Of a stretch of DNA of 64,000 nucleotides, positions 34,718 to 47,100 are shown one piece after another. Position 1 is the first letter of the stretch. Every line of letters starts with the position of its first letter. The notes below the pieces were generated by a model. It made no database searches. It was not told the DNA's origin and saw nothing but the letters and a program-made list of their open reading frames with translations. The translations under genes and the position numbers were made by a program. The stretch comes from Aptenodytes patagonicus. Lineage: Eukaryota; Chordata; Aves; Sphenisciformes; Spheniscidae. The DNA is taken from the NCBI RefSeq assembly GCF_965638725.1, contig NC_134956.1, forward strand, positions 25,417,047-25,481,046, written 5' to 3'.

Positions 34718-36860
34718 CACTTGAAATTTAGTGCAAAGAGCCTTACTGCACTGGAGAAGATGGTTTATAGTTTTATATGGCAGTGTTTTAAGTGATTCCT
34801 TTCAGTGTCTCTCTATCATATGCCAAATCTTTGGCTCATTTTTCTGACAGCCCTTGAGCAGCATGTGAGAAAGAAGTGTTAGGTTATTCATCACATCTGT
34901 CTTATTATTTATAGCTAATATTCAAATATGCAAAACATTTTAGATTCTGGATATTTCTTAAGCTCTAGGATCTACCATCTGCCGTCCAAATTTCTACAAT
35001 CCAAACTGTTAGTCTTGGAATCAAAATAGTGTATAGTTAGAGAAAGTACTTTTTGTTAATGGCATAAGGACTAAATTAGCTTGGTTCTGACTAATGCAAG
35101 CCAGCAAATCATGCTAATGATGCTATACAAAGAGAGACTTTATAGCTTTTAGGTGGTAATATCGGAATCTTAAGTATGGAACTGCTTCATTTCATTTATT
35201 AAATGCATGCACAATAAATAAACCCTAGATATGGATTGCATTATTGTTACTCCATTTACACAAATTAATATTTTATCCCTAAAGTCCAGGGAACAATTTG
35301 CAGAGAAAGTGACTACCAGAGATAGATCAAGGATAGCATTATGTGGCCTTGCATTTGTAGGGAGTATAGTTTATTTGTAAACAGAGCTGCATGATATTTA
35401 CCATTTTGATTTACAAATGTAATACAATGCATACATTTTAAGTTTTATTTCATGCAATCCCTCTGTTCCCAAAAAACTGTAGTGGCTTTATTTTGTTTCC
35501 TGAACTGTTACACTCACAGCACAAGTAAGAAAAATTAGGGAAACAAATTTTTGCACAGAAAATGGTGCCCTTTTACTTGAAAAATTGGAAGTTGAAATGA
35601 TGTTTGTCATGAAAAAGCCAGCTGGTGTGTATTCAAATTTGGGAAAAAAGATTCCAATGGCTAGTTTTTGTGCTAAGGAATATCTCATTGTCATTAACAA
35701 TGCTTACTTATCTGCTTAAATGATTTTTACAAAATACTGAAAGCAAATTAAACTGCATAATCTTATTTGCAATGAAAAATATCACAATAGTTCAATGCAT
35801 ACTGCTTTTAGAACAACAATGACATAACCCAATAAAATTTTAAATTTTAACAAAAATGGCCACAACTCTTTCCAAGGTAGCTACTTCTTCTGATGTTAAT
35901 ATCACAATTAATTTTTAAGTTGTATACCCTTAAAACAGGGACTTTGCATTGGAAGTGCTGATACAATCACACAAGAAGTTACACTGCAATAAAACAGCTA
36001 GTATAAAATTCTGCATTCCAGTTGACGTAACATTCAGAGTGTGGACCTTCTGTCACATTAAAAATATGACAATTTCATTTGCTATAGCAAAAGCCAAGAA
36101 AAATGAAAGTGCAATATTACAAATGTCTGCATGTATATTGGACTCTTTGTAAAACCCTTTTGAGAAAAGAAGATCCTGAATGCTGTAACAATGGTAACTG
36201 TAGAAGACACTAATGCATCCAGAAGCTAAAATTAAATAGCCTTCCGTGTCACAATGAGTGCTACAAATGTTAGCCTCCTCCTGAGAATGAAGTGCACCAG
36301 GTCAAGACTTTTTATTACATCAGAAGCCTCATCTAGAGCTGCTTAAGGTCTTTTGGCTACAATTCAGACCCTTAAAAGACACAAAAACCAACCTGGTTGG
36401 TGTTTCTAAATAAATGTCAATAACAGAAGAAAAAAGTAGTGCTGAACTTACAGATTTTTGTCACAAAAAAGTACACAAGTAGAAAATGCCTCTACCATAC
36501 AAATAATTACAATAATTGATGCATCTAATGAGCCAGGATCAGATGAAGGTATTAATTGCCATGACTTTTTGTTAAACTTCGATTGTTTAAAATATTTAAT
36601 GTCAATAATAATAAATTATACTAAAATGAAAGCAATGCTAGCAGCTAATGGCCAATACTAGAAAACATGTTGATGGCTCATCACTCTAGACAATTAAAAA
36701 GTAGTGAATTTTATAACTCCATGGTATATCAGTCATTAACTGCAATTGTACATGACAATGTAAATCCTAACTATATTTCAAACTGAGTCATAGGAAGGTT
36801 GAGAGCACTGCAAAATTGGGAGTGCTCAGTCAGGGAAGGGGAGGGAGGAGGGCAGAAATA

Positions 36861-36910
36861 AAGTAAGAGAGCTTTGTAAGTAAGAGAGCTGTCTTGCCAG
36901 CTGTCTTGAC
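36861..36910. repeat. Two abutting short direct duplications
   Basis: AAGTAAGAGAGCT occurs at 36861-36873 and 36878-36890; AGCTGTCTTG occurs at 36887-36896 and 36899-36908. The two pairs overlap by four bases and look like replication-slippage products. Confidence 0.7.
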
Positions 36911-37927
36911 AGCCAGAGGTTCTACCACATTTCAGGTTTTAAATTGTACCTTTGGCTGGATGATGAGGGTGTTTAGGAGTACAGAGAGAAGGAGTAAATT
37001 TGGAAATACAAAGAGCATACTCAGAGAGCATCACACAGCTCTACTTGAAAATGACTTCTTCCAGTTAATGACCAATTTTCCCCAGAATCAAAAGGCTTCC
37101 TATATTCTAACATTTGTCATGACTGTGTTGGTCTGAATAGAAACTTTAAGGAACCTGAATATTTCATCATTACTGTGGCAAGAAACACATTTTTTCTCCT
37201 AGTTTGGGTAATTCCCGTAGCACGTAACAGTCACTATGACTGCATCGTACTGTGAATTACAACTGCACTAATTTAACAGTATAGTTTCATATAATGTGGA
37301 TATCTGATTTAAGAATCCACATTAATATTTCATGCATAACATAAGAGCAAGTGACTTTTTGTAGAATAAATGATTGTCTCCTGTAGCATTGTACATTTTC
37401 ACAGAAATCACTAGCATTTTGATTAAGGACATATGCAATTTATTTCATTTTCCATACTCATAAGCAGGATGTTGATGACATTGTCGTTTTGACAAGAAGT
37501 GCTTACAAAGTGCTAGTATTATACCCTGGCATTTATTAGATATTAATTCCAAGGATATTTTTAAATATATACATACTGTTCTTTTTACTTTTAAAGTAAT
37601 TTTATTACTAATCTCTGGTATTATAAAACTCTGTTTTTAACCACTGATAATTTCTAAATACAAAGCATGTGAAAAGTATGTTCAGTAATCTATAGCCTTT
37701 TAAATGAAAGGCATCAAAAATATTCCTTGTGGCAGAAAAGGTCCTATAACAGGTCTTTTAATAGCTGCTTAAATTTTGTCAATGTCAGCAAACAGACAAG
37801 GAGAAATCTGACAGGAAACTGAAAACAAGTTGGAAATATTTGTACATACCAAAATGCTATTCTTTTAACTTCGTAATTGTATGTTTTTACGAAAATTACT
37901 TCAATCCATCAAATTGTGTTGTTCCCA

Positions 37928-38102
37928 CTACGCAGACGTGCCAGTTATTTGACCATTATATTCTGCTGTTTCCATTTTGAGAATGTAGGGGATTATGCTG
38001 TCAATGGGAACATTTCCAATGAGACCAGTAAAAAATAGTTCCTCGGTAATGCTAGAGCTCATCAGCCTAAGTGCTGGCAGGCGAACTAGAATCCGGGCTA
38101 GC
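37928..38102 (-). CDS. NR2C2: NR2C2 last coding exon
   Basis: Residues 539-596 and stop [23 protein letters not shown], then [20 protein letters not shown]: ligand-binding-domain helices 10-12. Acceptor CTTTTTCAG; the first base completes Arg539. Confidence 0.96.
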
Positions 38103-41100
38103 CTGAAAAAGAAGTTCAGTGGATTATAAATACATATAATACCAGTTTAAAATACTTTGTGGCTAAAGAGCTGGATCTGCTTTTATTATTACCGTAACTC
38201 ATGAATGGGAGTAAAGAGGCAATTAAAGCTAATTGAGCTACCATGAAAAGAACGGTTACTTTTTTATCCTGCAAGTGAAATGAAAAGCCACCATCTTTCT
38301 TTGTGGTTTTCCAATGAAAAGGACATATTAATACCCTTTGTAGATACAATGTGTATGTACAAACACACAATTCTCCTGGTCTGCTTTTGAAGTTCCCAGC
38401 TCTGGAAGCACTGCATAGTTCAGGACAATGCTGAGACTAGTAATACTCATACTGACTAGTGAGAACATTTGCACAATTTTAAGAGTAAAACGCTTAATTA
38501 AAATTTAAACCATGAACAGCACAGTGCTCCGTTGCCTAGCAACTTAATGACAAACCAGATAGCAAGAATGGGACTGGATATGTATAAAAGGAAATAAGAG
38601 AATCTGCTTCTGATGAGAAAAGGAATTTGGAGGGATGTGCTGTTACTCATACATATTGCCAAATGCTGTGGTTTTGTAGGTACCAGGATGTTAACAGACA
38701 TCCAATATAATGAAGTGATCATACTGAATTTCTGGACTTTCAATGCATTTGAAATTTAGGACAGTGATGAAAGCATATCTGCTGTGTTTATATGGCAGAT
38801 GTACATCACAAATGCCAAAATAAATAAATTTCCTGAACCAGAGCCATGTAATAGCAAACCTTAGGCAGCACTGAACACAGACTTCTGGAAAATGCTTGAA
38901 TATCTATGGAGAAAATATGTAAGGTCCATTCTGCTAATATACCATATCTTGTAAACTTTAGGGGAAAATTGCAAAAAGATCCAAGCTATGCTGCTGTTTT
39001 TGTGAAAATTATAACACTTGTGCTTCTATCTCAGTTTCTGCCAGCATTCAGTTGCTCAGAAATAATCAGATTTGTACTCTAAACTTACATATGGGTGAGC
39101 ATAGGGATATAGACAATATCAGTTAAAATACAGGACATTGGGAAACGGAACTCTCCGATTTTCTTCCTTGAGCCACTATTAAGAGAAGTAAGTATATGGA
39201 ACAAATTCTGTATTTCTTTTTATGGCAGATATCCAGCTCTCACACATCAAACCAAAATAATTGAATTGTACACAGAAGAAGAATGTGGGATTCGAGGATG
39301 TTTCTGAAGTAGAGAATCCCATCTTCACTGCACCTAACTGGCAATCCTGATGCCCTTTCTGTTGCCCCACACAATGTTAACTCTGAAAGATCAGTGCAGA
39401 AACCAGTTTCTGAGATGGGGGAAACTCTCTTTTACAGGCTTTTTTCTTTTGGTGTTTTTTTTTGTTGTTGTTTTGGTTTGGTTTGGTTTTTTTAAAGTTT
39501 CACTACCCTCAGACCTTGCCTATATGTATGGGATTGCATGCTTCTTTACATGGGGATACCTTTCACAGTAAAAGAGAGTATGGTCTAGGATATATTGTTA
39601 GACAGACATTAGAATTTCCCTTGTAGTGCAGAGAATCATTGTGTTGATGAAATTTAAAATAGTTTTGATGGAGATTATTAGAAAATAGGATAATTATTTC
39701 TAGCAAGTAAGAAACAGGAACAGTTGAGAGGTGAAAAAACAAGTTACTTTCAAAGAGAAGTCCTTGGAAATTAAAAAAAAAAAGGAGAAAATAAGTAGGA
39801 CGTGGGAATTTCTTATAAACAGAAGCTTAAGAGTCGATTACTGTTCCCCACATGTAGTCCTTATTGTTCCAAGGTTCATAAACTGGCAGTTTTAATACTT
39901 TTCTGCATATGTAACTTGTCAAACATTTAAAGGATGGTAATCACCTTTTATTATCTCAAAGCCTCTTTGACAACTAACTTGAAAAAGGAAGCAATTTGAA
40001 TTAAAGAAGTTTGAGGCAGTTGAGGCAGTTATTCTTGAGACTTCTAATAAAATAAGTCTGTTTACTTTTCTAAACATGGCAATGAGACTCAAAAAAAAAA
40101 AAAAAAACCAACTCCCCCCCCCAAAAAAGAAAGTACTCAAGTTCAATTTACGTGGAAGAAGCTAGAGAGCTATTATTGCTTCTACCTATCTTTAAACAAA
40201 CCTGCTTGCTTTTATGAACAAGTTATCTAGTTCTTTCTCATCCACAGTCAAAAAAGAACAGATGTCAAAAGGAAATTTTATATCAGTGATGTTATTTTGT
40301 ACTTTTGCCAGCTACAGCCCACAACATTACTTTGGGTACTATAGACAATAAATACCTATAAGTATCTTCTGGATAGGTTTTTTGTACATAGTCCTGCAAT
40401 TCCATCTGTGCCTTCTCCTGGAATTTTTCTATTTGGGTTGAACTGGTCAGACCAGGGTGATCTAAAGAAACAAAACATTTCTGTATGTCGATTGTTTCCC
40501 TATACATTGTGAAATATATGTAGTTATAAGATTCTTGCATTTAATTTCATTTAAATATTTATTTTGTATTGTGATGTTTAACATGTTAGCTGTATAAAGG
40601 AAACCACTCAATTGAACATTTGCTTCCTGGCTTCAGAATTAGCTTCCTCACTTTTCTCTCTATAGCTGTGTGTATCCACAAGAAAGTGGAAAAAGATTAA
40701 GCCTGTAGGTATGTACCAGGCAATGACACTCCTAGTTTATGTCTCTAACCTTGCTTTTTAAAATGTTTGCCTCTGTGATTTTGATTAACTATGCTGACTG
40801 AGCAGTATCTAGGGTTGTTTTCTTGCCAGATCAATTTCTTGACCTTCCCGAGTCTGTCTCATGTTTTAATTCCAGCTGGCTCAGCTCCTCAAAGTCAGTC
40901 ACATGATCAGAAAAAAAACCAGAAAATACCACCTATCTGACTATGCCCAAATATCTTCAGTGTTGTGTTCCAACTGCTCTTCCCTTGAAAAGGGACAGAG
41001 CTAGCTTGAGTTTGGAGAGTTTCTTGCTCCTCCAACTTGAATAAAAACCCTAATAAACCTAATCCTAATAATATAATCTGCAAAAAAAATTTCAAAAGCT

Positions 41101-44100
41101 AATTCAGGACACCAATATCTTCTAATTAAAGTAAGTCTTATCACAAAGAGAAAAAATAGTATCGATGCAAAAAAAAAAAAAAAAAACACCAACCCCAAAA
41201 CCCCTGATAACAAGATACTCCTTGTATCTTGTTAAATTCGAAGTGGTAAACACCTTTGAATTAAAGTAAATAATTTACATTTCTGAGCAAGAGTTTCCCT
41301 TTCGTTCAGCCTATCAGCAGTTTTAAATTAACCTTTCTGTGTCCTAGGAACATTTCTCCACCTTTGCTGAAGAGACTGTCACTTCACATTTTTTTTAATG
41401 TCCTTACCTTATCATTCCAGAAAATCTCAAGTGTCTTCTTTGAGTAAATCCTCATATCTCATAAACACTGTTGATCATGCTTTAGTTGTCTGCTGTCATT
41501 TTTTTGTTAACAAATGGAAGACAGCCTGTTTACATTTAGTTTCGGAGATTTTGTGGAAGTTCCATATAAAATACAGTGGTATTTCTGCTCATATTTCAGC
41601 GATGCCTCTTATGAGTGTATTAAAAATATTAAAATTGAAGCCAATTTCTTTTTGTCACTGTAAGAATATATTTCCTCTAATACTTCCTGCCATTTACTTC
41701 ACTAATATTGCTAGTACACATCCCAGACAACTTATTACTCATAGATTCTCAGCTGAAGATAATTGAGTCTAGAGTTCTAAGGTGGAGTGTACAGGAAACA
41801 CTTGATACATTGGAACTGTAAATAACATGGATACATTGCTCCAAAGTTATTTTTTAAAACACATATTATTTGTGATAAATCATTATGGAACAATCATTTT
41901 ATCTGCAGCTTAACAGATCAGTCTCATCTCAAGACACTAGTCTAATTAAAAAAATTGCTAAAACATTAACATATTAATGCTTATTATTTAAAAAGTTATG
42001 GTTACTAAATTCCTTACCAGGGCTAAAGAGGACTATAGCTTTAAGGTATGCATATTCATATCCATCAATATCAAGTTTGGCCATGCTGTTACAGAACTCC
42101 TGAAGTTTCCAGATGTGTTCCATGACTTGCTTTATTCTGTCTCCAGAAAGTTTATCTACAAAAAGATATTGTTTGCTATTTCATGTGAGCTCAAGTATCT
42201 GATATAGTAACCAATATCCTTTTATAAAACAAGTGAAGTGACATTTTAAAGTCTTCTGTGTCATTTGCTATCTTAAAACCACTTAACATAAAGGATGGCC
42301 TGAATGATTATGGAAGTGAAAATTTATAAAGCTGAGTGAGACACAGGGCTAGCAAACAGAATGTTATCTCTTTTGCATAATTTTGCCAGTACAGCATAAT
42401 CAGCAATACCAATCTTATTCCAGTGATGTACTGTTCTGAGCAGAGACTCTCAAATTATGGTGAATTATTCTACAAATGGCTAGACTGATTCCAGGAACAA
42501 ACAGAAGCACAAAACAAATGCTATCATGCAATCCTAATTTTAAATTCGAACAGTATTGAGTTAGCTTCTCCAGAAGTGAATGCAAGAGCAGTAATGACAG
42601 TGCTATTTTTTCCTCTATCTGTACTTTTAGAAGCAAATTTTTCATTTACTGTCGTAAATAGTCTTTTTTCCTTCTGATGGCATAAATTCACTCACATACA
42701 TGTACACAGATTCTTCCATCATTTGAAACATCACGTTCCTTATGTTGGCTTCGTATTCTTTCTTAAAATGTTGATCTTGTATTATTTGTGGATAAGTTAC
42801 AATTGAGTGGTATTACCTGCTCAGCTAGGGAGGGAGAGATTTCTATTTTGGTAAATATACCTTCTCTCTGACTGCGTATCTGCAGACTAGTCAAAGAATG
42901 AAAACCTTAGAGATTACAATAAGACAAATCTTTGAATATGTAATTACTATTATCAAACTTCAGAGATAAGTCAATTCACAAGGGATAAAACTTTTTCTTG
43001 AGAAACACATTAGAATAATTTTATTCCAGTCATGATCTCTTAACATTTCATATCATTGTAACTTAAATATTTTACCTTTGTCTGTACAGCTAATAGTGTA
43101 TATGATTGCTCAGACCCATGTGCCTTAAACTGAATCTTTGATGTAATTTATGATTATTTTACATATTTTCTGAAACTGCAATAAAAAGATTGAACAGAAG
43201 AAATATTTTTTGCACAATGTCTTGAAATAAGAATGAAAGCATAATCTACATTTCTGAAGCACATGAATTGTGATATGAGTTTTTAGTTACTCACGATGGA
43301 TCAAGATAGACATAATGTAATGTTTTTATTTGTATATTAAGTGGGAAATGGTGCAGAAATAGTCAGGGAAAGTGAACTTGAATTCCAGAGTTTCCAAATA
43401 GCCTCATCACTAATACGCTTCCTAGATAAAGTTCTGGAAGTTCTTCACTTTGTTTTGAATTTTAAAGTTATAATACACAATATAATATGATAACTTTGCA
43501 GAATAGATAAACAAAACAAATCATCAACAAACCATAATAAAACAAATCATCCTCTTTTCTTGGCCAGTCTCAGGTAACATGGTATGACTGGAAGTACAAG
43601 TTGTAGAACAAATTTATTTTTTTCTTTTTTGAGACATGGGAACAGAAGTGGAGCCAGCTTAAGGCTGTAATAGCCCCACCACTTACTCCTCCACAAACTC
43701 ATTGCCTGGGGTGTAGATGGAATAGAGAGCTCTATTTATTCTGACAGAGATATAATTAAAAGCCTAACTCTGTGCAGAACATATAATGTGCACATTTCCT
43801 TGTTGGTCTTTTAAACTCTCGCCTCTCTCTCTCTGCAGGAAAGGCACATTAGTTTGTTGTATTTTGAGGGCTGTCCAGGCTTTCTTAAATTACAAGAAAA
43901 AAAGAAAAAAACCCCAACCTTATATTCATTATGAAAGCATACTATCCATTTAAGAATCAAATTTCTGTGTAATTTACTTTATGATAATGAAGCTAATAAA
44001 GTAGAATAAAACAAATGTACTTTACTAGGACTGAAGGTTATTACACATTTTTTCCAGATTATCTACTTTTGTACATTTTATAGTTCTACAATCAACTCTT

Positions 44101-47100
44101 ACTCTCCTCAGTAAAAGCCTGTTTTCCAATTTTTGCCGTGTGCACAATAATGGCACCACAAAAATCATCAAACAAATTGGTACCAAATAGTATTCTGTAA
44201 CTACTTTTAACTCACATTTAAATTTAAGTTAGCTTTCATGTAATGTGCTGTGTTTGCAGAGTTTAAAGCTGCTAGTATTGTTTTTTTCCTCCTATTAAAA
44301 ATGGAATGTTATTCTCACGCTAATCAATCATATTGATTGGGAGCATCCTGAAAGAAAAGAATGAAAAAAAGGCATCCATAACAGATTATCATCCATTCTA
44401 GATATAGTCACCATTATCAACAGGCCAACACTGAATTAAAAAATAAAATTACATAAATCTTCGTAAGAGTGTCAAGAAAATAGGTTGTTTAATGCTTCAG
44501 AGGGTACTTCAAAATACATTAATCATTACTGCATTACAGGAGTATCCAAAACCATTATACTTGCAAGAATATTCTTGTTGTGATACTTGGCAAATGCTAT
44601 AGTTTTACACTGCAAAGAGGAGAAGGAAAGTTCTGGAAGGAAAAAATTCTGGTGTGGTTTGGAAGAAGACATCATTATTCTAAGAGGGGAAAAAAAAAAA
44701 ATTACATCTGGATGGGAGGAAAGCTCTGTGAGCACACCCAACTTTAGGATGTACTTGTCTTTCTCTATACTGCCAGTCAGATGTAGAAGACAGGAGAATA
44801 TGTCCTCCAGCCTTATCCCCATTTCTTCTATGGACACTTCTATCCCACAGAGATCTCTGTGAGGTCAGTGCAACAAAAGTTGTAGATCACCAGAGGAAAG
44901 GTAATTATGCAAGAGAAGGCTTCTCCTTCCCCTGGATCCTGGGGAACAATTCTGCCACCGATTAGGAAACACCTCATGAGAAATGTTATACAGATGTCCC
45001 TGTAGTGTTGGCAGGACTGAACACGTATAAGAATCACACACTGAAAACATACCTTCCTGTATGCTGTTCTGGAGATGGTTGACAATAGCTGCTAGGATAG
45101 TAGACAGACTCATCACCTGTGCACACTGTGCCAGGCCTAAGGTAAACAGCTCGTTCCAGCAGGCACGCACAAGGCTTGTATTACAGTCCTGCCTATAAAC
45201 AACATAAAATCAAACAACTGTATGTAGTTTTCCTATCAGGCTGGTATTACCCTATGTGTAATTATGTTATTTATAACAATTAATAATAAGGATTAACGTA
45301 TTGCAAACCACTTTACTAAAAGGCATATATTAGCACATTACAAGTATTTCAAAAAGCAAAAAGAAGTGATAGGCCAGCTACAGGAAACCATTTCAGGTTA
45401 TCTTTAAAATAGTGCTCACCAGTTCTTTACCAAGATATATTTCTACAAATTAAATGCTTCCTTTTGACTCGGCTTTAGCTTCTGTAACCGCAGTAATATC
45501 AGATATTGTAGTTATCCCTTCCTCCGCCATCTTCTATTTTTTTTCTTCAAAAAGGATAATATTGCATAGTCTTCACGCATTTTAAAGAATTCATTAAAAA
45601 TTAAACAATATCACCATTTAAAAATTCAAAATAGCTGGAAAGTGTTCAGATCAGTGCTTAAATTCATTAGAAAGCAAACTGTTCAACAGAGTAAGTCCAT
45701 TTACCCCAGAGCTTGAAATGCAGGTATGGACCTAGCCCAGTGCATAGAGAGGAAAAGTAGTCGTGATGCTGACTCACAGATGTAGTGTACATTAAGGTAC
45801 TCTGGCATTGGACTGGGCATTGTCAGCTGCAAAAAAAAAAAAAAAGTACAGTACAATAGATATAGTTCAGACATAAAACAATTTTTATTATCGATGAAAT
45901 AACCAGCGAAAACTTTCAAACTACTTTCATAGTCTGTCATAAGGAACTGTGTGACAAGAAATTATCAAAGGAAAACTGTACTAAATAACTCATTACTACT
46001 GTCTGGGAATGCAAAATGGGAATAGGAGACAAGAAATTATGTGGGAGAGAGCCGAAATGCTTCCTTTTAAAATGTTTTCATATTCATTTAATAATAATTA
46101 AAAATTTCATTGCTCTGTGGAGTGTTGGCTAGCATCACAGTGCTATAAAAGATCTTTTAAAACTTCTTAAAAAGAAGCAAAATAAAATCTAAATATCTAA
46201 AATGGGAAAGTCATGTAATAGGAATCTACAATCACAAAACACCATTAATGGGAACAAGCAGGTTATGAAAAAAGTTTGACTACATTAAGTATTACTTATT
46301 TCAGTAATGATCTTTGTATTTCTTGAAACTACGATTTGATTACAGCAAGATGAACACCCTTACTGTTTCTTGCACACTGTTTATCAACATGTGTGTTTTG
46401 TATTCAGTTGAAGCTGAAGCATCTTTAAAATGTAAGACCTTTCTCAGTGGTCTAACCATAAACATCTAAGAAGGCACTGTAACCTCTCTTTATATGAAGG
46501 AGCCTTTTAGATTAAAGTTTTACACTGTCTAGAATTATAAATGAATTAAGCAAGACATCATACTATATGGATGATATGGAAAGTGATTATCAGCAGCACT
46601 GCAAAGTGAAATAAATTTTAAAGCACCCTTCTGTCCATGAAAAGGTCTTACGAAATAACACCTGTACTCTTTAGATACAGCATGCAAGAGTGAAAATTGT
46701 GTTAGAAGCTTTGTAATAGCAGATGTTATCCCAGATTATATTGCCAAAATTAAATATAAGAATAAAGAAAACATAGTAAACTAATTTTGGGTTATGTCTT
46801 AAGTGTTACTTTGTTTAGTAAGACAATTTAAAGAAGCACATACCTTAAATGTGACATGTGTATCTGTAAGTAGGGGTCCTTCCACTTCAATAATTGGTGT
46901 TGACTGATCTCTACTGATTACATGAATATTCCCTCCTCCTGTAGGATCCATCCCATCTGCCAAGTTATGAGCTGCTGTACCATCTGTGGTATTAAGTGCT
47001 TTAGCCAAAGTATCAAATGCCCTGAAAAAAAAAGTAATAAACAATGAAAGAGTGCTTTCTTACACCTTAAAAAATTCATAGTGGTCAAATTAAATGCTAT

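Larger units (their letters stand above)
31226..37927 (-). other. NR2C2: Probable long NR2C2 3' UTR (extent uncertain)
   Basis: After the NR2C2 stop codon the minus strand has no further exon of any recognised gene for over 10 kb. A cluster of sense AATAAA hexamers (plus-strand TTTATT at 31226-31243, within AATTAATAAATAAATAACC) is a plausible distal poly(A) site. Human NR2C2 has a multi-kilobase 3' UTR as I recall, so a long UTR is reasonable. The CR1 at 33.9-34.7 kb would then lie inside it in antisense orientation. Many nearer hexamers exist, so the boundary is a guess. Confidence 0.3.

Noticed and set aside
41398-41766. 122-codon plus-strand open frame in an NR2C2 intron
   Set aside because: No recognisable domain and no codon bias; a chance frame.
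44526-44862. Opposing frames of about 100 codons in an NR2C2 intron
   Set aside because: Neither resembles a known protein, and they lie between well-defined NR2C2 exons.
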